A stretch of 64,000 nucleotides of DNA from Azospirillum sp. TSH64 (GTDB lineage: Bacteria > Pseudomonadota > Alphaproteobacteria > Azospirillales > Azospirillaceae): NCBI RefSeq assembly GCF_003116035.1, contig NZ_LGQW01000015.1, positions 3,681,858-3,745,857 on the forward strand, written 5' to 3'. Positions 55,215 through 63,464 of the stretch are shown here, piece after piece. Each line of letters starts with the position of its first letter. The stretch's first letter is position 1. The translations under genes were made by a program, and so were the position numbers. The notes beneath the pieces were generated by a model that had not been told where the DNA came from, did not search any database, and saw nothing but the letters and a program-made list of their open reading frames with translations.

Positions 55215-56729
55215 ATGCTGTCCCGCACCCGTCTCGTCGCAGCACCGCTGTTCGCCATCATGCTCGGCACCGCACTGCCCGCCTGGTCGCAAAGCGGCAC
55301 GCTGACCTTCCTGCACGTCAACGACGTGTATGAAATCGCGCCGGTGAAGGGACAGGGCGGGTTCGGGCCGCTTATGACGCTGCTGAAGCGCGAACGCGCC
55401 GCCGCCCCCGATGCGATCACCACGGTCGGCGGCGATTTCCTGTCGCCGTCACTACTGTCCGGCACGACGCGCGGTGAGCAGATGATCGCGCTGTTCAATG
55501 CCATCGGCGTCGATGCAGTGACCTTCGGCAACCATGAATTCGACTTCGGTCCCGACCTGCTGAAGCAGCGCATGGCCGAATCGAAGTTTCCCTGGATCGG
55601 CACCAATGTGCGGTCGGCCGACGGCTCCGCCTTCGCCAGCACGGTGCCGAGCTGGACCCGGACCATAGACGGCATCACCGTCGGCTTCCTCGGCCTGATC
55701 ACCCCCGACACCGCCCGCCTGTCGAGCGCCGGTCCGAGCCTCGACTTCCCGCCGGTGCTGGAGACGGCGGCGGCGGCGGTGAAGGAGTTGCGAGCCAAGG
55801 GAGCCTCGGTCGTGGTGGCGCTGACCCACCTGACCATCGAGGAGGACCGCGAACTGGCGTCCAAGGTCAAGGGCATCGACCTGATCCTGGGCGGCCACGA
55901 CCATGACCCGATCAGCTTCTATGAGGGGTCCACCCTGATCCTGAAGGCCGGGCACGATGCACAGTATCTCGGCGTCGTGAAGCTGGCCGTCGAAACCAAG
56001 GATGCCGGCAAGGGTCCGGCGACCACCACCGTTCCGACCGAATGGCGCTTCGTCACCACCGCCGGCGTCGCTCCCGACCCGGAGGTCGAGACAGTGGTGG
56101 AGGGCTATACCAAGCGCCTGGACAGCGACTTGGCGGTGGTGATCGGCACGACGACGACGGAACTCGACAGCCGCAAGGACGTCGTGCGCAGCCGCGAAGC
56201 CAGCATGGGCAACCTGATCGCCGACGCCCTGCGCGACACGCTGAAGGCCGACGTCGCCATCACCAACGGCGGCGGCATCCGCGCCGACGCGCTGCATCCC
56301 GCCGGGTCCAAGCTGACCCGCAAGGACATCTTCGCCGAATTGCCCTTCGGCAATGTCGGCGTGCTGGTTGACATGTCGGGGCAGGATCTGATCTCCACCC
56401 TCGAACACGGCGTCAGCAAGGTGGAGGAGAAGGCCGGCAGATTCCCGCAGGTTTCCGGCCTGACCATGACCTACGACCCGAAGGCGCCGGCCGGGCGGCG
56501 GGTGACGTCGATCATGGTCGGCGGCAAGCCGGTGGACCCGCAGGCGACCTACCGCGTCGCCACCAACGATTACATGTTGAAGGGCGGCGACGGCTATGCC
56601 GCCTTCCCGCATTCCAAAGTCATCGTCGATGCGTCGGGCGCGGTGCTGCTGGCAACCATCGTGATGAACTACGTCGAGGCCAAGAAAACGGTGGCCCCGG
56701 CGGTGGATGGCAGGATCGTGGCAAAATAA
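55215..56729 (+). CDS. Periplasmic 5'-nucleotidase/UshA-family metallophosphatase
   Basis: 504 residues from an ATG with GGAGG upstream. Sec signal (1-26, AWSQ). N-terminal metallophosphatase with FLHVNDVYE, TVGGDFLSP, FGNHEFDFG and LGGHDHD; C-terminal nucleotide-binding domain with ITNGGGIRADAL and NDYMLKGGDGYAAF. It hydrolyses nucleotides or sugar-nucleotides in the periplasm. It stands alone. Confidence 0.93.
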   Translation: MLSRTRLVAAPLFAIMLGTALPAWSQSGTLTFLHVNDVYEIAPVKGQGGFGPLMTLLKRERAAAPDAITTVGGDFLSPSLLSGTTRGEQMIALFNAIGVDAVTFGNHEFDFGPDLLKQRMAESKFPWIGTNVRSADGSAFASTVPSWTRTIDGITVGFLGLITPDTARLSSAGPSLDFPPVLETAAAAVKELRAKGASVVVALTHLTIEEDRELASKVKGIDLILGGHDHDPISFYEGSTLILKAGHDAQYLGVVKLAVETKDAGKGPATTTVPTEWRFVTTAGVAPDPEVETVVEGYTKRLDSDLAVVIGTTTTELDSRKDVVRSREASMGNLIADALRDTLKADVAITNGGGIRADALHPAGSKLTRKDIFAELPFGNVGVLVDMSGQDLISTLEHGVSKVEEKAGRFPQVSGLTMTYDPKAPAGRRVTSIMVGGKPVDPQATYRVATNDYMLKGGDGYAAFPHSKVIVDASGAVLLATIVMNYVEAKKTVAPAVDGRIVAK

Positions 56730-56850
56730 CGCAGCAGCCGGGACATTATAGTGCCCTGGGCCGTCACTCCGTTGCGCGTGGCGGCCATTTCCCTTTAGGG
56801 TAGCCCGTCCGCCCCGGATCCGCCCTCAGACCAGCGCCCAAGGCCGCCGC

Positions 56851-57894
56851 ATGTCCGATACCCTGACCGCCCGTTCCAACGACTTCGCCCTGACCTTCAA
56901 CACCGCCCATGGCGAGGCCGGGCTGGGCCGGGTGTCGATCGCGCACATCCTGCAACGCATTCAGACCGATCCGAGTTTTCTGTTCAGCCAGGAGTTCCGC
57001 CAGGGTGCCGGGCAATGCCCGTTCCATGCCGGCAAGACTGAGGGCGCTGCCGAAGGAACGGCCCCGATCCCGCAGGACGATGCCGACAAGGTGGCCGTCA
57101 ACAGCCTGCTGGCCCTATTGTTCAACCGGCTGCGCGACCACATCGCAGGCAAGCTGCCTTTCGATGAGGACGGACGGCCAATGCTCCCCATCCCGCCGCG
57201 TTCGCCGCACGGGCTCGACCCGGCCGACCGCGACGCCATGGCCGCGGCGGCACCGGACGTGCTCTGCTCCGTCCTGCGCGACGCCACCTGCCATCTGCTG
57301 GATGGGCTGATCACCGGCTGGGCCGTCGATCTGGTACGGGAGGAGGAGTATTTCCGCTCCCAGGGCTCCGGCGAGATCTCGCTGGAGGCGGCGGCGACCT
57401 TCGTCCTGCGCACGGTGCTGGAACATTCGCCGCTCTACCAGCGCGCCGGCTACGACATGCTGTCGATCACCAAGACCGGCAGCCACACCGCCATCCACAT
57501 CTGCTGGGCGATGGTGGAAGCCGCACCGCTGCTGGTGCCGGGACGGGACGCGGCCTTCTACGACGACCTCGTCCACCGCAGCCTGAAGCAGATCGTGCCG
57601 CTGTCGATGTCCAGCCTGGGCATGCTGGTCCATTACATGGAGGAAAGCGGGATCGAACCGCCCGACGGCCTTGCGGTGCACCGGCTGCCCAAGGACCAGA
57701 AGGCCTTCATCCTGGACGCCAACGGGCTGATCCGGCTGAATGCCGATCCCATCGTCACCTTCACCAAGCCGGGCGAGCGCTATTACACCGGCTGCCCAGC
57801 CTTCTACACCACCAACCTGATCAAGCTGTATCTCGACATCGTCGCCGGGCTGGCGCTCGACTACTCCGTCTACGACCGCCTGCAGGAGGGCTGA
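56851..57894 (+). CDS. Tandem paralogue A, conserved protein of unknown function
   Basis: 347 residues, soluble, no signal or membrane span. It shares long blocks with the next gene: NDFALTF near the start, a CP(F/A)H motif (QCPFHA at about 55-60), SPHGLD at about 118, GYDMLSITKTGSH (200-212), LKQIVPLSMSSLGML, and GERYYTGCPAFY near the end with two Tyr and a Cys. The repeated His and Cys positions suggest a metal or cofactor site. I do not recognise the family. Confidence 0.85.
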   Translation: MSDTLTARSNDFALTFNTAHGEAGLGRVSIAHILQRIQTDPSFLFSQEFRQGAGQCPFHAGKTEGAAEGTAPIPQDDADKVAVNSLLALLFNRLRDHIAGKLPFDEDGRPMLPIPPRSPHGLDPADRDAMAAAAPDVLCSVLRDATCHLLDGLITGWAVDLVREEEYFRSQGSGEISLEAAATFVLRTVLEHSPLYQRAGYDMLSITKTGSHTAIHICWAMVEAAPLLVPGRDAAFYDDLVHRSLKQIVPLSMSSLGMLVHYMEESGIEPPDGLAVHRLPKDQKAFILDANGLIRLNADPIVTFTKPGERYYTGCPAFYTTNLIKLYLDIVAGLALDYSVYDRLQEG

Positions 57895-57899
57895 GCCCG

Positions 57900-58898
57900 A
57901 TGGCCCGCACCAATGACTTTGCCCTGACTTATGCCGGCGCGCATGAGGATGCCGGGATGACCCGGATCAACCTCGCGCCGATCCTGCACCGCATCGCCGA
58001 AGACCCGAACTATCTGCTCAGCGAGGAATTGCTGACGCTGGCCGGCCACTGCCCGGCCCATGCCGACACCCGCAAGGAGGATTTCGAGAAGGTCGCGATC
58101 AACACGCTGCTGGGATTCCTCTATTCCGACCTGCGGGAGCACATCATCGCCCGCATGCCGCTGGACGATAACGGGCATCTGCTGCTGGCAACCCCGCCGG
58201 AGTCGCCGCACGGGCTGGATTTCGCCGATCCCGATGGCATGGCCGCTGCCGATCCCGACCGCATGGTCGGCTTCCTTCGCGATTCCATCTGCCATCTGCT
58301 GGACGCCATCATCAAGGATTGGGCGATCAAGGTGATGGTGGAGGAGGACCGCTGCCGGACGGAGGGGACCATCACCGACATGGCCGCCGCCGGCTATGTG
58401 CTGGGGCGCGAGTTGCAGAAGTCGGTGCTGCACGGCCCGTCCGGCTACGACATGCTGTCGATCACCAAGACCGGCAGCCACACCGCACTGCATGTCTGCT
58501 GGAATCTGGTGGAAGCGGCGCCGCTGCTGCGGCCGGGGCTGGAGGCCGCGGCTTATGACGACCTCGCCCGCCGCAGCCTGAAGCAGGTGCTGCCGCTCGC
58601 CATGGGCAGCCTGGGCATGCTGTGCCAATTCATGGCGGCGGGAAAGATCGAGGCCGACGACCATCAGGCCATCCATCCGCTGCGCACCGACCAGTCGGCT
58701 TTCCTCTACGATCCGGACAAGGACCTGATCGTGCTCAACACCGACCTGATCGAGCCGACCGCGATGGCGGGGGAACGCCATTACACCGGTTGCCCGGCTT
58801 TCTACGCCAACGGCCTGATCAACCTGTACATGGAAATCGTGCTGACGCTGGCCGCCCAATACGGCATGTATGTGCGGATGCAGGACAGGGTGGCCTGA
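57900..58898 (+). CDS. Tandem paralogue B, conserved protein of unknown function
   Basis: 332 residues, starting five bases after paralogue A. It has the same motif order: NDFALTYAGAH, GHCPAH (49-54), SPHGLDFAD, GYDMLSITKTGSH (182-194), LKQVLPLAMGSLGML, GERHYTGCPAFYANG. The last block differs by one residue (RHY for RYY). The pair arose by duplication and may form a heteromer or act on related substrates. A cysteine phosphatase lies just downstream. Confidence 0.85.
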   Translation: MARTNDFALTYAGAHEDAGMTRINLAPILHRIAEDPNYLLSEELLTLAGHCPAHADTRKEDFEKVAINTLLGFLYSDLREHIIARMPLDDNGHLLLATPPESPHGLDFADPDGMAAADPDRMVGFLRDSICHLLDAIIKDWAIKVMVEEDRCRTEGTITDMAAAGYVLGRELQKSVLHGPSGYDMLSITKTGSHTALHVCWNLVEAAPLLRPGLEAAAYDDLARRSLKQVLPLAMGSLGMLCQFMAAGKIEADDHQAIHPLRTDQSAFLYDPDKDLIVLNTDLIEPTAMAGERHYTGCPAFYANGLINLYMEIVLTLAAQYGMYVRMQDRVA

Positions 58899-58921
58899 CC
58901 CTTTTACGCGATGGTGGTTCT

Positions 58922-58960
58922 TGACGGAACGGCGACCATGCCTATGTTGGCGTTCCGTCA
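58922..58960. repeat. Inverted repeat before the phosphatase gene
   Basis: TGACGGAACG (58922-58931) and CGTTCCGTCA (58951-58960) form a perfect 10-bp stem with a 19-base loop. It lies between paralogue B and the phosphatase start, 17 bases before the TTG. It lacks a T run; an attenuator-like leader hairpin or operator is possible. Confidence 0.5.
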
Positions 58961-58977
58961 GAGTCGGAAGGTTTGAG

Positions 58978-59700
58978 TTGGCGAAGAAAAGCACCCTGCG
59001 GGCGGTCACCACCACCGCGCTTGCCGATGCGATCAAGCGCAGCCGAAGCCGCATGGCGACGCCATGGCAGCGTGCGCTCGGCCATCTGGAAGCCGTATTC
59101 ATCGACCATGCCTGTTTCCGGCTGATCTATTCCAACACCTACCGCATCTCGCCCAACATGTACCGGGCGAGCCAGCCCTCGCCCTCGCACATCGCGGCGG
59201 CGGCGCGCAACGGTGTCAAGTCGATCCTGAACCTGCGCGGCTCGCGCGATTGTGCCTCCTACATCCTGGAGGCGGAGGCCTGCCGCGCCCATGGGCTGGA
59301 ACTGGTCGATTTCCCGGTGAACTCGCGTGACATGCCGAAGAAGGAAACCCTTCTGAAGGCGCGCGAACTGTTCAAGACGATGACCTATCCGGCGCTGATG
59401 CACTGCAAGTCGGGCGCCGACCGCGCCGGCTTCATGTCGACGCTGTATCTGTTCGCCCATGAAGGCCAGCCGCTCGAACAGGCGATGAAGCAGCTGTCTT
59501 GGAAATACGGCCACTTCAAGCAGGCGAAGACCGGCATCCTCGACTACTTCTTCGAGCTGTACGCCGCCTACAACCAGAAGCGCCCCATCGCTTTCTGGGA
59601 TTGGGTCGAGCGCGTCTATGACCCGGTGGAAGCCAAGGCGAGCTTCCGGTCGCGCGAATGGGCCGACGCGGTGGTCGACCGGGTGCTGGGCCGCGAATAG
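58978..59700 (+). CDS. Cysteine-dependent (dual-specificity/tyrosine) protein phosphatase
   Basis: 240 residues from TTG at 58978 with GGAAGG seven bases before it. An in-frame ATG upstream lies inside paralogue B and gives unlikely residues, so the TTG is preferred. The P-loop is HCKSGADRAGF (C-X5-R with a general acid Asp upstream in ELVDFPVNSRDMPKK). Earlier MYRASQPSPSHIAAAARNGVKSILNLRG is typical of the DSP/Siw14-like bacterial group. Substrates could be protein, lipid or inositol phosphates. Confidence 0.85.
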   Translation: MAKKSTLRAVTTTALADAIKRSRSRMATPWQRALGHLEAVFIDHACFRLIYSNTYRISPNMYRASQPSPSHIAAAARNGVKSILNLRGSRDCASYILEAEACRAHGLELVDFPVNSRDMPKKETLLKARELFKTMTYPALMHCKSGADRAGFMSTLYLFAHEGQPLEQAMKQLSWKYGHFKQAKTGILDYFFELYAAYNQKRPIAFWDWVERVYDPVEAKASFRSREWADAVVDRVLGRE

Positions 59701-59732
59701 AGCGGCCCGTCCCCTAAGCGTACCAAATCCGT

Positions 59733-60389
59733 TCAGCGGGCGACGTACCAGTCGGCGCGGTGGTTGAAGGCGACGAAGGCGTTCAGCACGGCAGCCCCCA
59801 GGATGGACGCCAGCAGCGCCGGCCAATCGAGCACGAAGGCTGCCGCCGAGAACACCGCCAGATCGAACAGCGACTGCAGCCAACCGGCGCGGAAGCCGGT
59901 CTTCTCCTGCAGGTAGAAGGCAAGGATGCCGACCCCGCCACCGCTGGCCCCATGGCGGAACAGGGCGATGACGCCGATCCCGACGCAGAAGCCCGCCAGC
60001 ACCGCCGCGACATAGGGGTTGATGGCGCTGAAGCTCATCATCGTCGGCAGCAGGCCGGACAGCAGGGCGATGCCGGTCACCGCGATCAGCGACTTGACCG
60101 TAAAACCGACGCCGATACGCGCCAGCGCAAGAAAATAGAAGGGAAGATTGACCAGGAAGAACAGAGTTCCGAAATCGATGCCGGTTGCGTAAGAAATCAC
60201 AAAAGCGAGCCCGGCAGCCTGCCCGGTGACCAGGCCGGCGGCATGAAGAATGGCAATCCCGAAGGATGTCATGACAATGCCGAACAGTTGTCCTTGCAAA
60301 TTATCAAAGACACTGTGCGCCGCCTTCGGGCGTTCGTAAGTGACAGATGCAGGGGATGACGAAATGGTCGAGGCGGAATTGTTCGTCAT
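59733..60389 (-). CDS. YitT-family membrane protein (paralogue 2)
   Basis: 218 residues, five to six membrane helices. It shares blocks with the YitT protein at 32408: TGQAAGLAFVISYATG, FFLVNLPFYFLALARIG, GGGVGILAFYLQEKTGFRAGW. The N-terminal 30 residues are polar. Divergent from nothing close; an inverted repeat lies upstream at 60438. Confidence 0.82.
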   Translation of the reverse strand: MTNNSASTISSSPASVTYERPKAAHSVFDNLQGQLFGIVMTSFGIAILHAAGLVTGQAAGLAFVISYATGIDFGTLFFLVNLPFYFLALARIGVGFTVKSLIAVTGIALLSGLLPTMMSFSAINPYVAAVLAGFCVGIGVIALFRHGASGGGVGILAFYLQEKTGFRAGWLQSLFDLAVFSAAAFVLDWPALLASILGAAVLNAFVAFNHRADWYVAR

Positions 60390-60437
60390 ACCAGCTACCC
60401 CTCGGTGTCACCTGTGTGTTTACAGGCGACGACCAAT

Positions 60438-60460
60438 ATAGGTCATTTCTGCTGACCTAT
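60438..60460. promoter_or_regulatory. Inverted repeat upstream of the second YitT gene
   Basis: ATAGGTCA (60438-60445) and TGACCTAT (60453-60460), 8-bp perfect arms with 7 bases between. It lies 50 bases before the YitT start on the minus strand, where an operator or promoter would be. The regulator is unknown. Confidence 0.4.
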
Positions 60461-60623
60461 CCATACTTCGCTTCGGTGAAGAGACGAGGTATGCGATTTG
60501 CGGGGGGATGGCTGATGCGATGGTCCTTTGGTGCCAGCCCGTCCTCCTCTCAACCTTTTGCCAGGACGGCGTTGGATGGGGAAAGAGGACAGGCGGCCGA
60601 GCCGATTGATGAGTGACCGAAAT

Positions 60624-61598
60624 TCACGCCGCCAGCGTCCGTGCCAGCGTGTCGCCATCGACGTTGCGGCCGGACAGAACCGCCACCGTCCGTCCGGTCC
60701 GTCCCAGCCGGCCGCCGAGCACCGCGGCGATCCCCGCAGCCCCGGCTCCCTCGGCAACCACGCCGAAAGAACGGTGCAGAGCCCTCATTGCCGCGGCGAT
60801 CTCCGCCTCCTCGACCTCGACCACCCGGTCGACCAGGGTGTTCACGATTGCCTGGGGCAGCTTGCCGAGCGCATGGACGTTGATGCCGTCGGCCAGCGTC
60901 GGACCGCCCCGCCGGGCCAGGCGCACGCCGATCACCCGCACCCACGGGTTCTGCGCCTTCACCGCGGCGGCCACCCCGGCCAGCAGGCCGCCGCCGCCGA
61001 CCGGAACCACCACCGTGTCGACATCCGGCCGGTCGGCCAGGATCTCCAGTCCGACGGTTCCTTGCCCGGCGATCACGTCGGGATCGTCATAAGGGTGAAG
61101 GAAGGTCAGCCGGCGTTCAGCGGCAAGTTCCAGCGCCCTGCCCTTCGCCTCGCCGACCGTGGCGCCGTGCAGCACCACCTCGGCGCCCAGTTCCGCAGTG
61201 CGCTCCACCTTGCAGCGCGGGGCCGTCTCGGGCATCACGATGGTGGCCCGCACCCCCAGCCGGGCGGCATGCAGCGCCACCCCCTGGGCATGGTTGCCGG
61301 CCGACATCGCCACCACGCCGCCGGCCCGTTCCGGTGCCGTCAGCCGCAGCAGGCGGTTCAGCGCGCCGCGCTCCTTGAAGGCGCCGGTGGCCTGGAACAC
61401 CTCCGCCTTCAGCCACAGATCCCGGCCCAGCGTCGGCGCATGCAGCAGCGGCGTGCGGACGATCTGGCCGGACAGCCGCTCGGCGGCATCCGTCACCGCC
61501 GAAAACGGCAGCCATGCCGGCAGGCGGTCTTCAAGGGATCGGTGGAGGGGAGCGCAGACGGAAAGGGTGCGCGCGGCATCGGCATGCGCGGTGAACAT
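60624..61598 (-). CDS. Threonine/serine dehydratase-family PLP enzyme
   Basis: 324 residues starting MFTAHADAARTLSV; AAGGATC precedes the ATG. PLP fold II: the Schiff-base lysine is in TGAFKERGALNRL (SFKxRG-type), the glycine loop SAGNHAQGVA and GGGGLLAGVAAAVKA bind the phosphate and the ring. It lacks a C-terminal ACT domain, so it is of the short, catabolic or broad threonine/serine dehydratase type. It should make 2-oxobutyrate or pyruvate plus ammonia. Confidence 0.88.
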   Translation of the reverse strand: MFTAHADAARTLSVCAPLHRSLEDRLPAWLPFSAVTDAAERLSGQIVRTPLLHAPTLGRDLWLKAEVFQATGAFKERGALNRLLRLTAPERAGGVVAMSAGNHAQGVALHAARLGVRATIVMPETAPRCKVERTAELGAEVVLHGATVGEAKGRALELAAERRLTFLHPYDDPDVIAGQGTVGLEILADRPDVDTVVVPVGGGGLLAGVAAAVKAQNPWVRVIGVRLARRGGPTLADGINVHALGKLPQAIVNTLVDRVVEVEEAEIAAAMRALHRSFGVVAEGAGAAGIAAVLGGRLGRTGRTVAVLSGRNVDGDTLARTLAA

Positions 61599-61978
61599 CG
61601 CGAAGATCCTTGGCGAACGAATTTTTGGGTAAGTCGGGCGTGCCCCGGACCGCCTCAGCGGACCGGGAGAATAATTCGCGCCGAGCCACACATTCGCTCG
61701 CCGAAACGGACGCCAAAAGACGGCGCCGCAGCAGCGGTCAAAGCCTTGGACCTGTCATGAACCGGATTGAGGGTTCCGGCAACCACATGGTGCAGCGACA
61801 CGCCACACACTCCACACGACCATTGAACACGAAGACGGCAACTCTCCGACGCTTCAGAGCGCCGGGCCGGTAATTCGCATTCGCATGGTGTCGGTGGTGT
61901 TCATGGGATCTGGATACCCGTTGTTGCAGCGGCGGTCAAGCCGTCATCGTTCAAATTGTCGCAGGTCGATACCCTGCT
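61599..61978. other. Intergenic region upstream of the dehydratase, no gene seen
   Basis: About 380 bases between the dehydratase start and the end of the GGDEF gene. It holds a near-perfect 10-bp stem (61644-61653 with 61658-61667, one A-A mismatch, CTCA loop) and a plus-strand frame of 87 codons with Arg/Ser-rich shadow-like composition that I do not believe. The dehydratase promoter should be here. Confidence 0.45.
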
Positions 61979-63454
61979 TCACATCACCTCGACCCGGTTC
62001 CGCCCGAGCGCCTTGGCGCGATAGAGCGCCTGATCGGCCCGCCCAAGCACGCTTTCCACCGTATCTCCCAGCGTCCGCACCTCGGTCAGACCGAAGCTTC
62101 CGGTCAGCTGGAAGTTCCGGCCATCCGGCAGCTCGATTGCCAGCGCGGCGAGGCCGCTGCGCAGCCGCTCCGCGATGGCCACACCGTCGGCTTGCGAACT
62201 GTCCGGCAGCAGGATGGCGAATTCCTCTCCACCGATGCGGCCGATCTGGTCGGTCGCGCGCATCTGGCCGCGGATCACCTCGACCACCCGGCGAATCGCG
62301 ATGTCGCCGGCGCCATGGCCCATCTCGTCATTGATGCGCTTGAAATGGTCGATGTCGAGCATGATCAGGCAAGCCATGCCGGCGGCCTGACGCCCCTCCA
62401 TGACAACGTCCCGCCCGGTCAGCAGACGCTCCAGAAGCTCCAGAATATGCCGGCGGTTGTGGGCGCCGCTCAGCGGGTCGGTGGTGGCGAGGCGCTGGAG
62501 TTCGCGCTCCATCCGCCGCCGCTCCGTGATGTCGGTGGCGATGGCGATCACGCCCGTCGCGGCACCGTCCGGCGAGGTCAGCGGACGCTTCACCACCAGC
62601 AACTCACGCACATCGCCACCCGGCCCGGCAACGCTGGTTTCGAAGGAAAAGGCGCCTGTGCCGGACGAAGCCTGTTCCGGGAGATCCTGGCCCGGAAGTT
62701 CCTGATCCTCGGATGACCATTCGGTGCCGTCGGCGGCGTTCGGAAACAGCTCGCGGAAGGCACGGTTGCACAGGGCATAGCGGCCGGCCGAGTCCTTGTA
62801 CCAGACCGGGCTCGGCATCAGCTCCACCAGATTCTCGATGAAGCGGCGCTGCTCTTCGGCCAAGGCGGTCTGCCGTTCCAGCTCCGCGGTGCGCTCGGCG
62901 ACGCGATGCTCCAGCGATTGGTTCAGCGTCTCGATGGTGACCAGATCGCACCAGCCGCGCACGGCGCTGACCAGGCTGGTGAACAGCTTCTGGGCGGTCA
63001 GCTCCGCCTTGCTTTTGTAGTCGTTGATGTCATAGGCGACGATGGCATCGCGTTCCGGCGCCTGTCCGGGCTGGCCGGTGCGCAGGATGATGCGGATGTG
63101 GCGGTTGCCCAGGTCGCGCCGGATGTGATGGACCAGGCGCAAGCCCGCATCCTGCGTTTCCATCACAACGTCGAGAAGGACCACGGGCAGGTCCGGCCGC
63201 TCGGCCAGGATCGTCCGCGCCTCCGCTGCGGAAAAAGCGCTGACGATGGCGAAGCGGCGGCCCTGGAACTCGAAATCGTTCAGCAGCACGCGCGTCATCG
63301 CATGCACCTGCTCGTCGTCATCGACCACCAGCACCGGCCAAGGCACGGCCGTCGTCGTCAGCCGCGCCGACACCGTGTCGGCTTCGTCATCCTCGAACAT
63401 CAGATCGTCGGGCGACATGTCACCTGCCGGGAATTGCCCAGTTGAGGGTTGCAT
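61979..63454 (-). CDS. Receiver-PAS-GGDEF diguanylate cyclase
   Basis: 491 residues. Receiver domain (about 40-160) with VVDDDE (44-49) and phosphoacceptor D95 in VVLLDVVME. A coiled-coil (about 180-205) leads to a PAS domain (about 210-320, WYKDSAGRYALCNRAF). The C-terminal GGDEF domain (about 335-490) has RIGGEEFAIL, the active motif GGEEF, so it should make c-di-GMP. The start at 63454 is chosen over a GTG at 63487 that overlaps the upstream gene. Confidence 0.9.
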   Translation of the reverse strand: MQPSTGQFPAGDMSPDDLMFEDDEADTVSARLTTTAVPWPVLVVDDDEQVHAMTRVLLNDFEFQGRRFAIVSAFSAAEARTILAERPDLPVVLLDVVMETQDAGLRLVHHIRRDLGNRHIRIILRTGQPGQAPERDAIVAYDINDYKSKAELTAQKLFTSLVSAVRGWCDLVTIETLNQSLEHRVAERTAELERQTALAEEQRRFIENLVELMPSPVWYKDSAGRYALCNRAFRELFPNAADGTEWSSEDQELPGQDLPEQASSGTGAFSFETSVAGPGGDVRELLVVKRPLTSPDGAATGVIAIATDITERRRMERELQRLATTDPLSGAHNRRHILELLERLLTGRDVVMEGRQAAGMACLIMLDIDHFKRINDEMGHGAGDIAIRRVVEVIRGQMRATDQIGRIGGEEFAILLPDSSQADGVAIAERLRSGLAALAIELPDGRNFQLTGSFGLTEVRTLGDTVESVLGRADQALYRAKALGRNRVEVM

Positions 63455-63464
63455 AAGCCTGTAC

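Noticed and set aside
61610..61873. 87-codon plus-strand frame in the dehydratase upstream region
   Set aside because: No ribosome binding site, Arg/Ser/Thr-rich, crosses a GC-rich stem. Looks like chance.
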